The notes under the pieces were generated by a model. It had not been told where the DNA came from, did no database searches, and saw only the letters and a list, made by a program, of their open reading frames with translations. A program made the translations under genes and the position numbers. From Margaritispora aquatica (taxonomy: Eukaryota; Ascomycota; Leotiomycetes; Helotiales; Discinellaceae), in contig VJWN01000012.1 of assembly GCA_007644065.1 (NCBI GenBank), positions 857,758 to 921,757 of the forward strand: a stretch of 64,000 nucleotides of DNA. The letters run 5' to 3'. Position 1 is the stretch's first letter; the number at the start of each line of letters is the position of its first letter. Positions 12,901 to 26,140 of this stretch are shown piece after piece.

Positions 12901-14281
12901 ATGTTCAATGGGGTTTGAAGTGTACATAGGTGACTGGCGTGAGAGGTTAATAGAGACACTCGGTGAAAGAGAACCGAACGGGACGATGATATCAAGGGAT
13001 CGTGGAGTCTGGATGAGATATTGCAGGTGCTGATGCATACTTGGTATCTTTGGATTTCTTTGAATCACATTGGCTTGTTTCTGAGCTCGGCAATGTTTAT
13101 TACGTGGCGTGGTAGCTGCGATGGGAAAGGCGCTCATACAGATATAGGTAGCACTATGAAAGTAGAAAGTATTCGAGTTTTGATCTACATCTTCAGTATT
13201 ACAATCTTTGATACATAACGTCGGATGAAAACAGCCAGTTTTTTCCTGGCAAAGATAACTAGATATGGTCCTTGATTCGATTTGATAGATCGATCATCGA
13301 CAGGAAGACGAATCATGAGGAAGATAGCCTTCATTACCCTCTTATAGTACCTTGGTACGCATGTATGTAAAGGTACCTTATGCGTCTTGCACATAGCTTC
13401 ATTTGGATGGTTCTTAACTGCTTCCCTCCCTCCAAGGTGTAAAGATATTCGTGGGTGAATACGAAGCTTTCCATGCCATCTCTGTCTCTGGCTCTGGCTT
13501 TGTCGTGATAGCGACGACGTGAAAATGGTGTATTATATTTTCATATCTCATTTCTCCACGACCCATCATATCCTATACTATGGTACAGTACAGACATGAG
13601 ATCAGTTGTGAGCCGAGGCCAAGACGTCTACTGAGACTCGGCTGTTTAAACGATCTCGTCCGTCACCTACGGTCGATGATCTAGATGGGAGGGAATATGG
13701 TTGCGTAGATGGGTAGTTAGGTAGAATACAGGTAGAATATAGGTAGGTAAAGGTAAAGTAACGTCTCCGGAAGGAGATATGCTAAAGTATTATATATATA
13801 TATATATACAGATTTGAAAAGTGAAGTATCAAAGCAGAAGAGAAGATCCAGGGACAGTTGAAGTTTCTCTTTCGAATAGTTAGTATAGTCACGATACTTG
13901 GATATTGTGTAAGATTACCTACATCAACTAGGTAGGTGTTGGGTGGTCTCCGAATGGATGTCTAGGTTACTATCTATGTAGGGGTGGGAGATTGCATACA
14001 GTGAGGACGGACACAAAGATCTCACTGCTGCAGGAGGATTTCGAGAGACGCATTTTGCTTGTACTTTCTATTCATGCCTTGACTCGTGAAGTAGCGAGTT
14101 AATTTATAGACGCTGATTCGCTGGGCTGCTCTGACTGATAGACAGACAGTTGACAAATACCCAGACCATGCATGCACTCTGCTCTACTTCAATCCAGAAA
14201 CTCCTTGCTCATATGCATGCACGTTTTCCTACCCGCCCGTCTCGTCCCTCATGAACATAAAACATTGATCCAAGTTCACTT
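12901..14281. other. intergenic between convergent genes
   Basis: This holds the 3' flanks of the GH72 gene (+) and the Bzz1-type gene (-). It contains several TAGGTAGG-like tracts around 13.7-13.9 kb and a TA dinucleotide run. No coding region is supported. Confidence 0.5.
13790..13808. repeat. (TA)n microsatellite
   Basis: An uninterrupted TA dinucleotide run of about nine units in the intergenic region between two convergent genes. Confidence 0.85.
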
Positions 14282-16630
14282 TCATACACCCTGGACATAG
14301 TTGGCCGGTACGCTCTTCGTAACACCGCCCTTTTCAACCTCTGCCCAGCCGTCACCGGGATCCTCTTTGATAAGCACGAATCTCTCCCCTTCATTCATGC
14401 TATGTTCTGCGTCGCTTTGTGCGGTGTACTCATAGAGTGCTTCGACGTATTTGAGCTTCTTTGCGCCACGTTTGGGTGCAACTGCTGGTCCTTGTTTCTT
14501 GGTGGTACTGCCTGCCACCGATGAGCCCGAATTCGAGTAGATCGATGCCGGACGAGGAGGCGCCAGAATCTCGACGTATGCTGTTGGCACGAGACCTTCT
14601 TTGAACCCTGCCCTGATTTTGAGCCAGCCTCCGTCTAGAAAAGTCAGCTGTCATCCTACCTGTCATTAAATTGAGAAACTTACCATCTGGCTCAAGAATC
14701 GTCACCTCCTTGCCCTCGGTCACAGTCAATTCTCCGTCTCCATTGGATTCATATGCGTAGAGCATCCTCCCCTTCTGATCATGTGCGGCGCCAGAAGCGG
14801 CGCCATTGACCGCGCTCCCAGGCAGCTCACTGATATATGCGGCTGGAGGTGGGGCAACAATTCTACTCTTCCTCAGCATGGTAGGTGCACTTATGTTCGT
14901 TTTCAGGGAGTTTGTTCGTTCGGGCGGTGTTTCTTCTGCTGGAGATCTCGGACCCGCGCCAGAAACGGATCGATGTGCACTCGCAGCATAACCAGAACTG
15001 AGTGAATTCATGGTATTGGTACGACTTATCGTTGGAAGCTCAGAAACACTATCTGACTGACCAGGGCTTGTAGGACTCTTCAGTGAATTTGCAGCTTCTT
15101 GACGTTCACTCTTCAACTTCTTCTTTTCCTCTTTTGTTTGTTCTCCTGGGCAGGTTGCGGGAACCTTCATTTCACACTTGTTGTGGCATGTATATCCGCA
15201 GTCTCGACAATCGAATCCCTTTGCAGACAGACCCCATATCCGGTCACCACAGAGATCGCAATTTGTAGGTATCTTGAAGGTTTGTGACTTGAAATTGTGA
15301 CTTTTGGCCCCCAGTGTGACATCTCCAACAGCCTCGGTGATGGTTGAAGTCTCGACTTCTGCTGTTAGACGCTTATGATCAACTTGATGCAGGTCTTCCT
15401 GCAGCGCAAAGATTGCCCTGACAACCTCAACCTCGTCCCTTTTGTCTTTCCCATCGCGAATTAGTTGTTTCACCTTCTTTCCGCTTTCCACCTCTCTTCT
15501 CTTCTTGTCAACTTCTCTCCGTAACTCACCAAGCTGCCCTTTCGATTTGCTTAGAACATTACGTAAAAACACTTTGGCGGTATCATCTACAACCATTGCA
15601 TCGTCGTCATGCCACACAGGACTAGGCTCGAATACCTTATTTCCTGGTTCCTGCCATGGTCCTGCATTATGGCGCACGAACATCATTGAGTCTAGGACAG
15701 GCTGGTTTCGTGGAATCTCTTGAGATAGATGGCTTATAAACTCGCTACTGCGTTTCAACATGCCAGCCTCAAGTTGAGCAGCCTGCGACCATATCCCGTT
15801 CAGTTTGATGGTTCTCGATTCAGACAAGTCTTGAAGGCTGTCCAAAAGATCCGGAATGTACTCCTGGTAGTATTTCTCCTTCTGCTTGTTTGTGACATTG
15901 ATCGCAATCAAGTAGCTGTTCTTGACATTGTGCATCTCCAAGATCTGTTGCTGATAGGCATTTTGAGCCTTGGTTTTCGAGTAGTCGAATGACGATTCGG
16001 ACTTTTTGCGCTTATTCTCAACTTCTTGACACGATGCATCGTATTTCCCCTTCATTTTCCGTAGGTCTCCGTATGTTGAGTCCCTCTCCTTTTCCAATTT
16101 ATCCGCATACTCTGCGTGCCTCTTTCGTAGCTCCTCATAGCGAGTCCCCAGTACTTTCAATGGCTCTGCGACGTGTGTGATGAGCTCCGTCCCGAATCGA
16201 TCGTGTTCTGATGCTCGAGATTCGACTGTGGTCAGTTGCGTTGTCCAGGTAGTTAGTGAGGCACTGAATTGGCGTGTCAGCGGATCCTCGGAATTAAAGC
16301 AAAATGTGCAGCACACCTTTCGAGGGACCCAGGTGTCATAAGAGGGGTGTCGCCGACACTTAAACTGCTTGACTTCTTGGCTTTCTTCTCGTAGTACTTC
16401 TTGGCCAGTAGATTCAGTTTTGCGCTGTATTCCTTCTCTATGACACTTCTCTCCCGATAGAACTGTTGAATATCATCCAACCAAGTAATCCCTCCTGAAA
16501 CCCAGGCATTGACTGATTTGAATCCATCCTACCATTGATTGATTAATTGCATGCTCTCATAGAGTTGAGGAGAATGGAACAGTACCTTCAGCTCGAGGCC
16601 GAAGTTGGGCGCAATATCTACATCTGCCAT
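14282..16630 (-). CDS. bzz1: F-BAR, C1 and double SH3 protein, Bzz1 type
   Basis: Four exons, 16630-16586, 16528-16317, 16263-14684 and 14634-14282, code 729 aa. The domain order is diagnostic. An F-BAR membrane-bending domain covers about residues 5-270 (NFGLELK, then LDDIQQFYRERSVIEKEY and long coiled-coil helices). A C1 zinc domain lies at about 408-458 (HNFKSQTF, CDLCGDRIWG, CRDCGYTCHNKC). Two SH3 domains follow, at about 584-640 (LYAYESNGDGELTV) and 672-729 (ALYEYTAQSDAEHSM, ending PANYVQGV). Bzz1 is known to recruit and activate the WASP-Arp2/3 actin machinery at endocytic sites. A Ser/Pro-rich linker separates C1 from the first SH3. The splice phases (0, 2, 1) all close correctly. Confidence 0.95.
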
Positions 16631-18170
16631 CTTCGTCACCGACAAAAGTCAAGCCGATATGTCGAAATCATGGAATGCATACGAGACAGAGATTCAAGTG
16701 CATAACCAATTTGAGTTCGTTTCTGGAACTGGAGTCGGATTCGTATTCGAAGAGCTGGGCTCTATGGCGAGGCACGAGAGGGAAAGTAAGAGAAGGCGCA
16801 GCAGAGTTCCACTTAGAGAATCGCATGAAGCCAGAGAGGACAGGCAGTGCAGTGCAGTGTAGCCCGCTCAAGAGCGATATCTTATGATTGGCTGGCTGAT
16901 GTAAATTGTGGGTCAGTAGATATCTGCCCCTCACCAGAATTGAAATTCCATGTCATGGGTAACATCTTCCCTAAGGTATCTACCATCTCAGCTATTTTAT
17001 ATCCCTTATTGTTACCTGGTACTGAGAGGAGAAATCTCTTGCAGGAATCCTTCCTTCCCAATATGTTTCTCAGCACCAGATCTTCCATCCTGAAGATACA
17101 GAATTCATGATTTCAAGAAATGTAATCGGATTGAGGCTGTTGTTGATCTTAATGACACTGTAGTCAATAGCAACGTTCCTCTCTCAGGCTAAAGTTGAGC
17201 ATCCTCGTAGTCCACAATCACCTTGCCAATGTTGGTTATGTTTCAACAGCTCTAGGTCATTATGGCACGATTTGAGTGGTACGTACTTGGACAAAATATT
17301 ACTTGATGGACCAATCTAACCATGTGGCACATAGAAGGTCTGATTTGAAGAAGTGTATTTCTGGGCCTTTTCTGGCCTTTCAAATATACGTGAGGCGGTT
17401 AGGTTAAGAATTAAATTTTATTACTTGTAGCTTTAAACTGACGATTATAGTATGGAAGTACTGAAGGATGGGAGACTTAGGAGCTACAGTAGAGTAAATG
17501 CGTGGTCTTTTACCGAGCTAGATATTCTAAGGAGCTGCTTGGTAGACGATAGAATGCTCCTCGACATAATAGAAAATGCTCAACACAAAACGACTAAGGA
17601 CAAAAATGAGGATGAAGAGAAAAGCTGTGAGAAGGAGAAAGTAAAGATGAAGATAGAGATGAGGTTAAAATATTTATTTAGCCAGAGGTAATTATCAATT
17701 TATTGAAAGTCTTGAAAGTTTTATTAGGTAAGTATCATACCTTTTAAAGTGTACCTATTGTTTCTAGGTTGAAATGCCAAGACGTCGCTGTCCTTCACCT
17801 TTGCCAAATAAAAAGTGAGGGGTAGATAGGTTTTTATTGCCGCCTAAGGCAATCCAAGCTTAATGCCTAGCTTGATCGTAGCCTTGCCCCACCACAAATT
17901 GTCGCCTTGCCATCAACAAAACATTTACACCTACCACTCGCACCTCTGCAATCGTGCAGTTTTTACACACTTACGGCGTCCTACTGTGAAGCTCTTTTTT
18001 GTACTGCGGCTGCTCAGATTTGAATATCCAGATCCTTTGTTCAAGAGGGAGCGGCGCAAGCTAAATTGGGACCCTCCAAAGTCCATTTGCGTCAGCGCAT
18101 TTCTCAACTTTGCCTTCCTCGCCCGTAAAACAAATCCTGAATCATCACCTACTCATTCACATAAGTCGCC
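16631..18170. other. divergent intergenic region (Bzz1-type gene / dbp5)
   Basis: This contains the promoters of the Bzz1-type gene (-) and dbp5 (+). A 79-codon K/E-rich frame at 17452-17691 (+) has no family signature, and I do not call it a gene. Confidence 0.5.
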
Positions 18171-19817
18171 ATGTCTGAATCTGCAAAACCCGCATCTCTG
18201 GCCGACAGAATTGGCAAGCCACTTGATGCTGCAACCTCAAGCTTTACCCCAGCAGCAGGATCAACATCTTGGGCAGATGAGGTCGCATCGCCTACAGTTG
18301 CACCGACCGAAGACCCGCTGGAGGCTGCTCAAGTAGATGGTCCTGCAGATGCGGGAGACGTGCAGCTTCACGATGGTCAATACGATGTTGAAGTCAAATT
18401 GAGTGATCTTCAAGGAGATGTCAACAGCCCATTATATTCAGCCAAGACCTTCGAGGAGCTACAAATGTAAGTAATACTTGTGACTGGTTTGGAAATTGAG
18501 CTTTTTTAACACCAATTTCTCAGTGAAGAGGGAATTCTCAAGGGACTCATGACCATGAACTTCCGAAAGCCTTCCAAAATCCAAGAAAGGGCACTTCCTT
18601 TGATGCTCAGCAATCCTCCTACGAACATGATTGCACAATCGCAATCTGGAACAGGAAAGACTGCAGCTTTCGTCATAACCATGCTCTCTCGAGTCGACAA
18701 GAACCAACCTAATACGCCTCAAGCACTCTGTCTTGCCCCAAGTCGTGAGCTTGCCCGGCAAATTGAAGGTGTCATCAGGTCGATTGGTGCTTATGTCACC
18801 GGAATCAACATCCAGGCTGCAGTCCCTGGTGCAGTTGAAAGAGGTGCCCCTGTTATGGCAAATGTGATTATAGGCACTCCTGGCACAGTCATGGATCTGA
18901 TCAAACGACGCCAACTTGATGTTAGAGGCCTGAAAGTCCTATGTCTGGATGAGGCAGATAACATGCTCGACCAGCAAGGGCTCGGCGATCAATGCATGCG
19001 AGTTAAGCAGTATGTATCCTTGACTTGGTCCAAACGCTGTACTAATCCTTCTCAGAATGCTTCCTGCACTCAACCAAATTCTTCTGTTCTCAGCAACCTT
19101 TCCTGATAAAGTTATGCACTATGCGATGCAGTTCTGTCCTAAGGCAAATGAAATTAAACTCAAACGCGAGGAATTGACCGTTAGTGGAATCAGACAGATG
19201 TATATGGATTGTCCAGGAGCCGATGGCAAGTACGACATTCTTGCACAGCTTTATGGTTTGATGACAATTGGAGCTTCCATAATCTTCGTAAAGGTGCGTC
19301 GAAAGCTGTCCCCCACACTGGTCAATGTCATAATTACTAACTCCATCTACAGAGGCGAGAGACTGCGGATAAGATTGCCGAACGCCTGACACAAGATGGG
19401 CACCGAGTTCTTGCAGTGCATTCAGCATTCGAAGGAAGTGAGCGAGATACTATCGTCAAGGATTTTCGTGAAGGGAAGGCCAAAGTTCTCATCACTACCA
19501 ATGTCCTCGCTCGTGGTATTGATGTTTCCTCTGTATCCATGGTGATTAACTACGATATTCCAATGAAGGGACGCTCAGATGAGGAACCAGATCCTGAGAC
19601 CTACCTGCATCGAATTGGCCGGACTGGTCGTTTTGGACGTGTCGGAGTTAGCATCAGCTTCGTATTTGATCGCAAGAGCTTCTTTGCTCTTCAGCAGATC
19701 GCGCAACACTATTCTATCGATCTTGTAAAACTGGACGAAAACGACTGGGAGGGCACGGAGAGGGTTGTGCATGAGATCATCAAGTCGAGTCGAGCTGGCA
19801 CAAATCTCAAGAATTGA
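18171..19817 (+). CDS. dbp5: DEAD-box ATP-dependent RNA helicase Dbp5
   Basis: Exons 18171-18466, 18524-19009, 19056-19293 and 19353-19817 code 494 aa. Dbp5 remodels mRNPs at the cytoplasmic face of the nuclear pore, releasing export factors with help from Gle1/IP6 and the Nup159 nucleoporin. The helicase motifs are visible in order: the Q-motif region (FRKPSKIQ), motif I (SQSGTGKT, about residue 140), DEAD (LDEADNML, about 241), SAT (LLFSATFP), motif V (ARGIDV) and motif VI ([11 protein letters not shown]). The Dbp5-specific insert [20 protein letters not shown] separates this from eIF4A. The N-terminal region (SWADEV and acidic residues) matches the variable Dbp5 N-terminus. All three introns are short GT-AG introns. 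Confidence 0.96.
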
Positions 19818-21076
19818 GGATCATGAGTACCGGCACATTTTTTATGTTAAACGAAGGTTGTGGAAGCATGAAAGGTGTTTCTTCGGAACAATGGATGGTG
19901 AGTGTGATTTTCATCATGAGAGATAGACGAAATTTGCTCAGCGTTGCAAGTAACTGGTGGGATAATTTGCATATGGCGCAGCGCATGGGCAAAAGCCGAA
20001 GTTGTGCAATTTGAGCGTCATGCATGAGAGAAGATACCACGAAATGAATGAAAATGATGCATAACATAAAGCTCGTCAGCCCCTTTTCCGTTGTCGCTTC
20101 GTTTGCTGTGTACGTTGGCACTATACAACGCGAGCCGAACAACTTGTTTATTACCAGTTCTTGCCTACCTATCTACTCCAAGGCCACAATCTATCGCAAC
20201 CATGGATTCCAACAAAATCAAGATATCTCAAAACAATCTAATGGCTGCAAATCCTCTAGAAAGAGGCAAGGTAGGAAGATTTGTTGTTGCACGTGACCTT
20301 CGGTACCTAGCCGCCCAATTTAGGCGCGGGCAATGACAGCCAACCAAGCTTTCTCCTCAAAATAACTAAAACGTCAGGCCCAGTCATCGACGGCGCGTAC
20401 TTACATCAACTCTCTCTAAATGGGAGCTCGATGGCCTTTTCTCAGGATATCTATGACGGAATGGCGTCAGTGAAAGCTCGCGGTTGTCAACCAAAAAGTT
20501 CATGTAATCTCAAAATAGCCACGATCGACCTCTCTGGTCAAGCTATTGCTGACCGGCGATACGATGATGCACGACTCATCTGAGCCCCATCTTGTGATAC
20601 AGGCAGATATGTACTGTAGCGCGGGGTTTTGTATCATATCCTTCCCTTCAATCTCGTTTCTCTCTTCTGTCATCGTCAGTGCTGTCAAACATTTCTTCAA
20701 GTTTTTCTTTGGGCTTTCCTTTTGGTTGCATATGTTTCTACATCTTCTTCATTGCATTGCATAGAATGGGTTATTGATATTTTGGAAGTTTCTGGCTAGC
20801 ATTTTAATAATTATGTTTGAGACGCTGGACGCCTCTCATATTCTAATTTCTGTTACTTCAAGGTCAGTCACTACCTTTCTATTTCGTTCATCTGCAGCCA
20901 TGTTTCATGTACCGACCAAAGTTCTGATCTGGAAAATCATGTCTGAGTAAACGAGTGGGCTGTGTCATATTCATTCTATTTTGTTTATATGCTTTGAGAG
21001 CTGCTCATATACACGCGATGCGAGACCATTTGATTCTTCAGTCAAGACATGCTGACAGCAGATTATCATAGTTTCG
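19818..21076. other. intergenic, no gene recognised
   Basis: This is the 3' flank of dbp5 and the promoter side of the CFEM gene. A short frame from 20202 (MDSNKIKISQNNLMAANPL) lacks any known motif and is left uncalled. Confidence 0.45.
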
Positions 21077-23657
21077 ATGACGATGGCACTATGCTGGCCA
21101 CGCCATCTACTACTGCTAGTATATATATTATCAGTGCAGGCGATATCTCTAAACTACACACTTTCATCTGAGATTACGAGTTTCATTCCATCGTGTGCAC
21201 AAGAGTGCTTCAAATCTTTTCTGGACGCCAATGTACCTGTTTCTTCATGTTCAAAAACGCCGACACTAGCATGTCTCTGCTCACATAACTCCACCTCGGG
21301 ATATACTGTGGGAGAGGGGGCAGTACAATGCATAGTATCAGAAGTTAGTATTGGTTTCTGCAAGGGAAATGATGCAAAGGGTCAGTCATATCATTAAATA
21401 AAGAGTGAATGGATCTAACCTTTATTCAGATAATGTTGCTCTTTCTGCTTACAATATGTGTAATGGGAAAGCTGATGCATTGCCAAATACTCATGGCACG
21501 ATTACAGCCACCTTGATTGTTCAAACCTCAATGCCCAGCGTTGTGCTGGTAGCGCCAATCGCCAGTGTGACACAAACGTCAGCATCTCGAAGCTCGAGTA
21601 CAGCGAAAATCTCCAGCTCCGGCGTCAGCTCGCTGTCAAACCCAAGCCCGACTTCAATATCCACAGTCACTGTGATTCCCTCACAAATTATTTCAACTTC
21701 TACTTCATCATCGGCGTCGCCATCGTCGGAAGCCGTAGCAAATAGCCCAACATTAACTAAGCCACAATTAGTAGGCATCACTGTGGCTTCGGTTGCTGGG
21801 AGTTGTATAGCAATCGGAGCACTTCTTCTTTTCTTTTGTTTGCGGAGAAGGAGACAGAGGAGAATGCGGGAGAGCAATCTCCTCCCTTTCCAGCTGGATC
21901 CTCCTGCCCATCTGATGGACAATGCGAAATACAAATATAGCTTTAAAGGCCCAACAGAGAGGAAACCCGGAGGTACTTCTAATGGGATAGCAGCACGTGT
22001 TCCCCCTCGAATTCCACCGCGGCTCGATACTTCGAGCCCAAACATGTTCTCACGGAGGAGTATCCGACCTGATACAATTGGAGTTGCAATTTCGCCAGAA
22101 TCCAATGTTGCCGTAGAAAAGCTACCAAGGAGATCATCAAAGCTGCTTCCCGACAAGCCAAGCCTGACCCTGAAAATGCCCTCGTCTCCAAGGGGTGCGG
22201 GACTTTCTTTTTCACAACCCTTGGCAGTAACAGTGCCAGTGAGACAAAGCACAGCTACCCATTTCGAGGAGGACGAGTTTGATAGTGCGGACACTGCTGT
22301 AAATGCAGACGATTCGTGGGGCAGAAAGTCGACGGAGAAGATTCTTGATAACTCTACAGGCAACTGGCCAACTATTAGAGTGGTCGACCCAGAACCCTCA
22401 AATCCTTCAACTTTCGTAGATGGGGGAGGGCAGTATCATTGGCGTCCACCACAGGTTGCCAAAACTACGATGCAAAACACAAGCAAAGTCACAGCAAAGC
22501 CAGACTATTACATTCAGCCTCTGAATCTATCTCGTGGACTGGGTAGTTTCTCGCAACCACGTAGAGCTGAAGCCTCTTCGCGGCCACCAGAGCCAGTTTT
22601 GCAGCTCAGAATCCCCAATGTGCCAGGACGACCGGTTACAGCAGGGTCGGAATCCTCAGTCTACTCGGGTCGTGGCTCACTACCTGGCAGTGAGAACGGC
22701 AAGGCAGCTCCTCTTCGAGCACTAAAATCATATAGACAATCCGGGCCTTATGACACAAGACAATCAGCTGGGTCCCTGACATCATTTGAGACACTAGATT
22801 CAGGATTCTCGCCTATCGACACGGAGCCCAGAACAGCTGGTATAGAGCTTTCGCCAGTGGTGGAGAGTCCTGTGAGCGGTGGAGGAATTAGTCCTGTCAC
22901 CTACCCCAAGATCCCAAAACGACTTTCCGAAAACATGATGCGCATGATGCCTCCTCCACCTCAACCAGACTTCACGAGAACTATGGGACCATCTGCCACA
23001 AACACAGGAGCAGGAGTCAAGGCCTGGCGACAAGCTGAAATTGCCGCTCAACGAGAACGAGAGCGGATTAACCGCCAATCGCAGGACCAAACCCGCGCAG
23101 CAGCACGAGAGCTCCAAATCCAAGTTGGAATGCAAAGCGTCGCCGCTCCCTCACGAGCACAGACACAGGGCCACCAACGCAATCGCTCCAGCGAGTCCCG
23201 AAGCAATGCATATGGCTTCTCCGGTCCGCCAGCGCCCATAGTGCGCTCGCAAACCGCACCGCCCACAGATGCAACAGGCGGGTTCGGGCACGGCTCGCGC
23301 ATCAACCAACTCGCGGCGCACCCAGAGATAGCATTCACGCGGTCCTCATCGCAGCTGTCTCAGTACTCGCAAGCATCCAAGAACTCGACGTCTAGCAGCT
23401 TGCTAGCGAAGAGGCTTGGAGAGTCCAAGGCCGCGACGCTGGTGTTGAAGGGTGCCGCGGGGGAAGAGGAGAGGAAGAAGTGGAGGGTTCTGGGGAAGGA
23501 GGAAATTGAGATGGCGAAGAAGGGAGGATGGAGGCCCATGGCTAATAGTGAGGGGAGAGGCGGGGGTGGTGGTTTACAGACGCCTACGACGCCAGGGTGG
23601 CAGCCGAGATTGACGCCTACTAGGAGGGGAGATGAGCTGTTCTTGAGCGTGCAGTAG
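21077..23657 (+). CDS. CFEM-type single-pass membrane protein with long cytoplasmic tail
   Basis: Exons 21077-21380 and 21430-23657 code 843 aa. A hydrophobic signal peptide (about residues 1-22) precedes an eight-cysteine module with CFEM-like spacing: PSCAQEC, then SSC, then ACLC, and three later cysteines, the last encoded after the intron. A Ser/Thr-rich stalk leads to one strong membrane segment at about residues 216-239 (VGITVASVAGSCIAIGALLL), followed at once by the stop-transfer run RRRRQRR. The remaining 600 residues are Pro/Ser/Arg-rich, low in predicted order and presumably cytoplasmic. CFEM domains bind haem or act as surface receptors or adhesins in fungi. Most are GPI-anchored or sit on seven-helix proteins, so this receptor-like layout is less common. 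Sensor function is inference. Confidence 0.8.
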
Positions 23658-25267
23658 GTTGTTAGGTGATGAGAATAGGAGGGTGATTGTGTGAGTTGTT
23701 GTGTGTGTCTTTTGTTCTCTTGTTTTTGTACATTGTAGCGAATTTGGGAGGCATTCTGGGATCAAGATTTGGACAAAGCATTTTGGCATGCAAGGCGTTG
23801 GAGCATTCGACTCCTGGGTCTGGGGTTTTGGCATTGAGAAAGAGGGAAACGCACGACGCAGTACCTGGCGTTTCGAGACACATTCATTTTCCATTTTCAG
23901 TTATATACCATGTATCGAGTAGCAGTAGTCAGTAGTCCGTAGTCGGTCAATTTCCAGAACAAAAAAGATAGTCAAACAACCTATCTCCTGCCGAGTTCCT
24001 GAAAATGACTGAGGTGTTTGACCGAGGAGTTCCAGTAGAGATGGCACGGCATGGCATGTTGGTGAGCATCACAGCTTTTTTTTTTTTTGAAATCAAGCAA
24101 AAAATGGTTCAACGGACTTCAACCGACATTCTTATCATCGCATGTATGGCGTGCTTTCCCGACGGCCCCTCTGAGACACAAATCCACGCAGATGGCTCAG
24201 CTAAGGTATACCTTAAATAGCAGTTCACGCGTGGGTCGATTTCTGGATCGATTTCTGGATCGCGCGCCTCTCAATCCACAGCTGACAAATTGTGTGCGAG
24301 AGACATATTTTCTCGACGACTTGTTTTGTCTCACATCTTTGTCTTGCATAGAGAGCGGGGTTTCTCGACCCGATAATTGGGAATGAAGGGGCTCGTTCTC
24401 TCTTTCGACCACGAGACAAGAGATCGTGAGGCGAGACAGTGGAGATGATAGGTGACTGGAGAAAAGACACCACGCATGGAGTTGAATCCGAGATCCGGGA
24501 AACAAGCGAGTGAGCGAGAGTGTTTGCAGAATAAGAAACTAAAGCACAAGGAATGGTACAGACTATTTTTCTGCAATGATGGCATGTGTCATTTCACGTT
24601 CAACGATGAAAATGAGGATGAGGAGGAATGAGTTATTTGTGTGGATGAATAACATATATACATGTGTAGATATAATATTTCGAATTTGGGCCATCTGTGA
24701 CAGCGGACAATATACATGTCGTGACCTCGTTCTCGTTCCACCCAGGTTCCAGGTCTTATTTATGTACAACGTATCCCAATGCTACCATGATCAATGTCGT
24801 GGAACGCTCTACGCCTATTATTTGGCGGAGTCTACCCTATCCCAATGCGAATGCCATTCTCTCCCGTACCACTTTGAAAGAAACAAGGGCGGGCGATACG
24901 CCTCAATTTTCCTCCCTTGCCTCGTGGCTCCATTGAATGTTTCACCCCGTTCCATGGGTCCTCTCCCAGGAAACACTGAGAGGTAACACAGCAATCCCCA
25001 GAATCAGGGAGAGCGAATGCCCAATCTCTCAGTGCCGGTCCCAACAACGCCAGCCGTAACATGTTTGTTGCCTGCCTGGATCGTCGCCATGACGAACCGT
25101 CCCGCTCCGTTCACTCCAAATTGTACAACGCGAACATCACGCTCCAAATCCCAATGCTAATCTAAGATGCAATCTCAAACCCCCGGTGGGAGGCGATCCT
25201 GGCCTGGCCCCCACCATTTACAAGTTCGTCTCTGCTCTGGTCATAATACAACATGAAGCACAACAGC
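23658..25267. other. intergenic between convergent genes
   Basis: This holds the 3' flanks of the CFEM gene (+) and a hypothetical gene (-). A short direct duplication of the unit CGATTTCTGGAT occurs at about 24237-24260. No gene is supported. Confidence 0.5.
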
Positions 25268-26140
25268 TCAGCTCGCGGTCGTACACCTCACGTCCCTCAC
25301 CCTCGTGTGCGGCCGTCTCCGCATGCGCGGTACGTTACGCACCTTCATCCTGCCCTGAGAATTAACAGCGTTCACGCAGTCGGCGCTCTTCCTCCATCCG
25401 ACTAGGTTGTATTTCCTAATCCCATTTGGCATGCTCGCCCTTCGTAGCTCAGCGGCAGCATTCAATTCCAGAAAGTCATCCTCATTCATCTCGACAAAGC
25501 CTTCATCGTCGTCAGCCGGAATCAGCGGCTGGTCTGTGTCTAGCTCGATGGAAGTGTTGCTGGAGGTAGGATGATCGGCTTCATGTGTTGGGAGTACCAT
25601 ATGTGGGTGGGTAGATGAGGGAGTAAGTATTCTGCATTGTGATTGCGTGGAGATCATATCTTCCACTAGGGTGCTGAGGTCTTTCATGTGTGATGCGCAA
25701 CCTTGGAGCTGTACGTTTAGCTGGCGTTGGAGACGGCGACAGGCGACTGTTCCTCGAGATGGCTGGACTGAAGGTAACGTAGGCACCGATTGCGTCGTAT
25801 GGTGTCTTAAGGGCACTCTTCCTCGAGTGCTAGAAATATATGACAACTCTTCTGCTGAGAACTCGGCCCTTGGGTCATCATCAAAGTTTGGACTTGATAT
25901 GTTACTCTCGTTCCATATCGATTGCTGAGGCCGCTCGTCGTACTCAGGGCGTAGAGTCTGTTGAGAAAGCTGGTTAACTATGTCGTTTAAGCCGCCTGGC
26001 TTGTATCGTCCTGGACATGAAGTTTGTGATGGTGCAGTCGGAGGAAAGGAGCAATCTGTAGGTGAGGCTGATATATCCTCGTTGAATATATTGGCATTGG
26101 CCGTCTGTGCCTGTGTGCCGAATACAAAGGTCTCGAACAT
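25268..26140 (-). CDS. hypothetical protein
   Basis: A single exon of 290 aa starts at the ATG at 26140 (MFETFVFGTQAQT). The frame is open upstream only through non-ATG codons. The protein is Ser/Thr/Pro-rich at the N-terminus. It has a central acidic segment (DDDEGFVEMNEDDFLELN) followed by a basic C-terminus (RKYNLVGWRKSADCVN, then MRRRPHTRVRDVR). There is no signal peptide or membrane segment. I recognise no family. The long uninterrupted frame and the clear N- to C-terminal charge change support a real gene. The nearest genes give no functional clue. Confidence 0.65.
   Translation of the reverse strand: MFETFVFGTQAQTANANIFNEDISASPTDCSFPPTAPSQTSCPGRYKPGGLNDIVNQLSQQTLRPEYDERPQQSIWNESNISSPNFDDDPRAEFSAEELSYISSTRGRVPLRHHTTQSVPTLPSVQPSRGTVACRRLQRQLNVQLQGCASHMKDLSTLVEDMISTQSQCRILTPSSTHPHMVLPTHEADHPTSSNTSIELDTDQPLIPADDDEGFVEMNEDDFLELNAAAELRRASMPNGIRKYNLVGWRKSADCVNAVNSQGRMKVRNVPRMRRRPHTRVRDVRCTTAS

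Noticed and set aside
17452..17691. 79-codon K/E-rich frame
   Set aside because: Low complexity with no homology signature. Too weak for a gene call.
21521..22363. 280-codon antisense frame
   Set aside because: Shadow of the CFEM gene. The + strand has the signal peptide, the cysteine module and the membrane segment.
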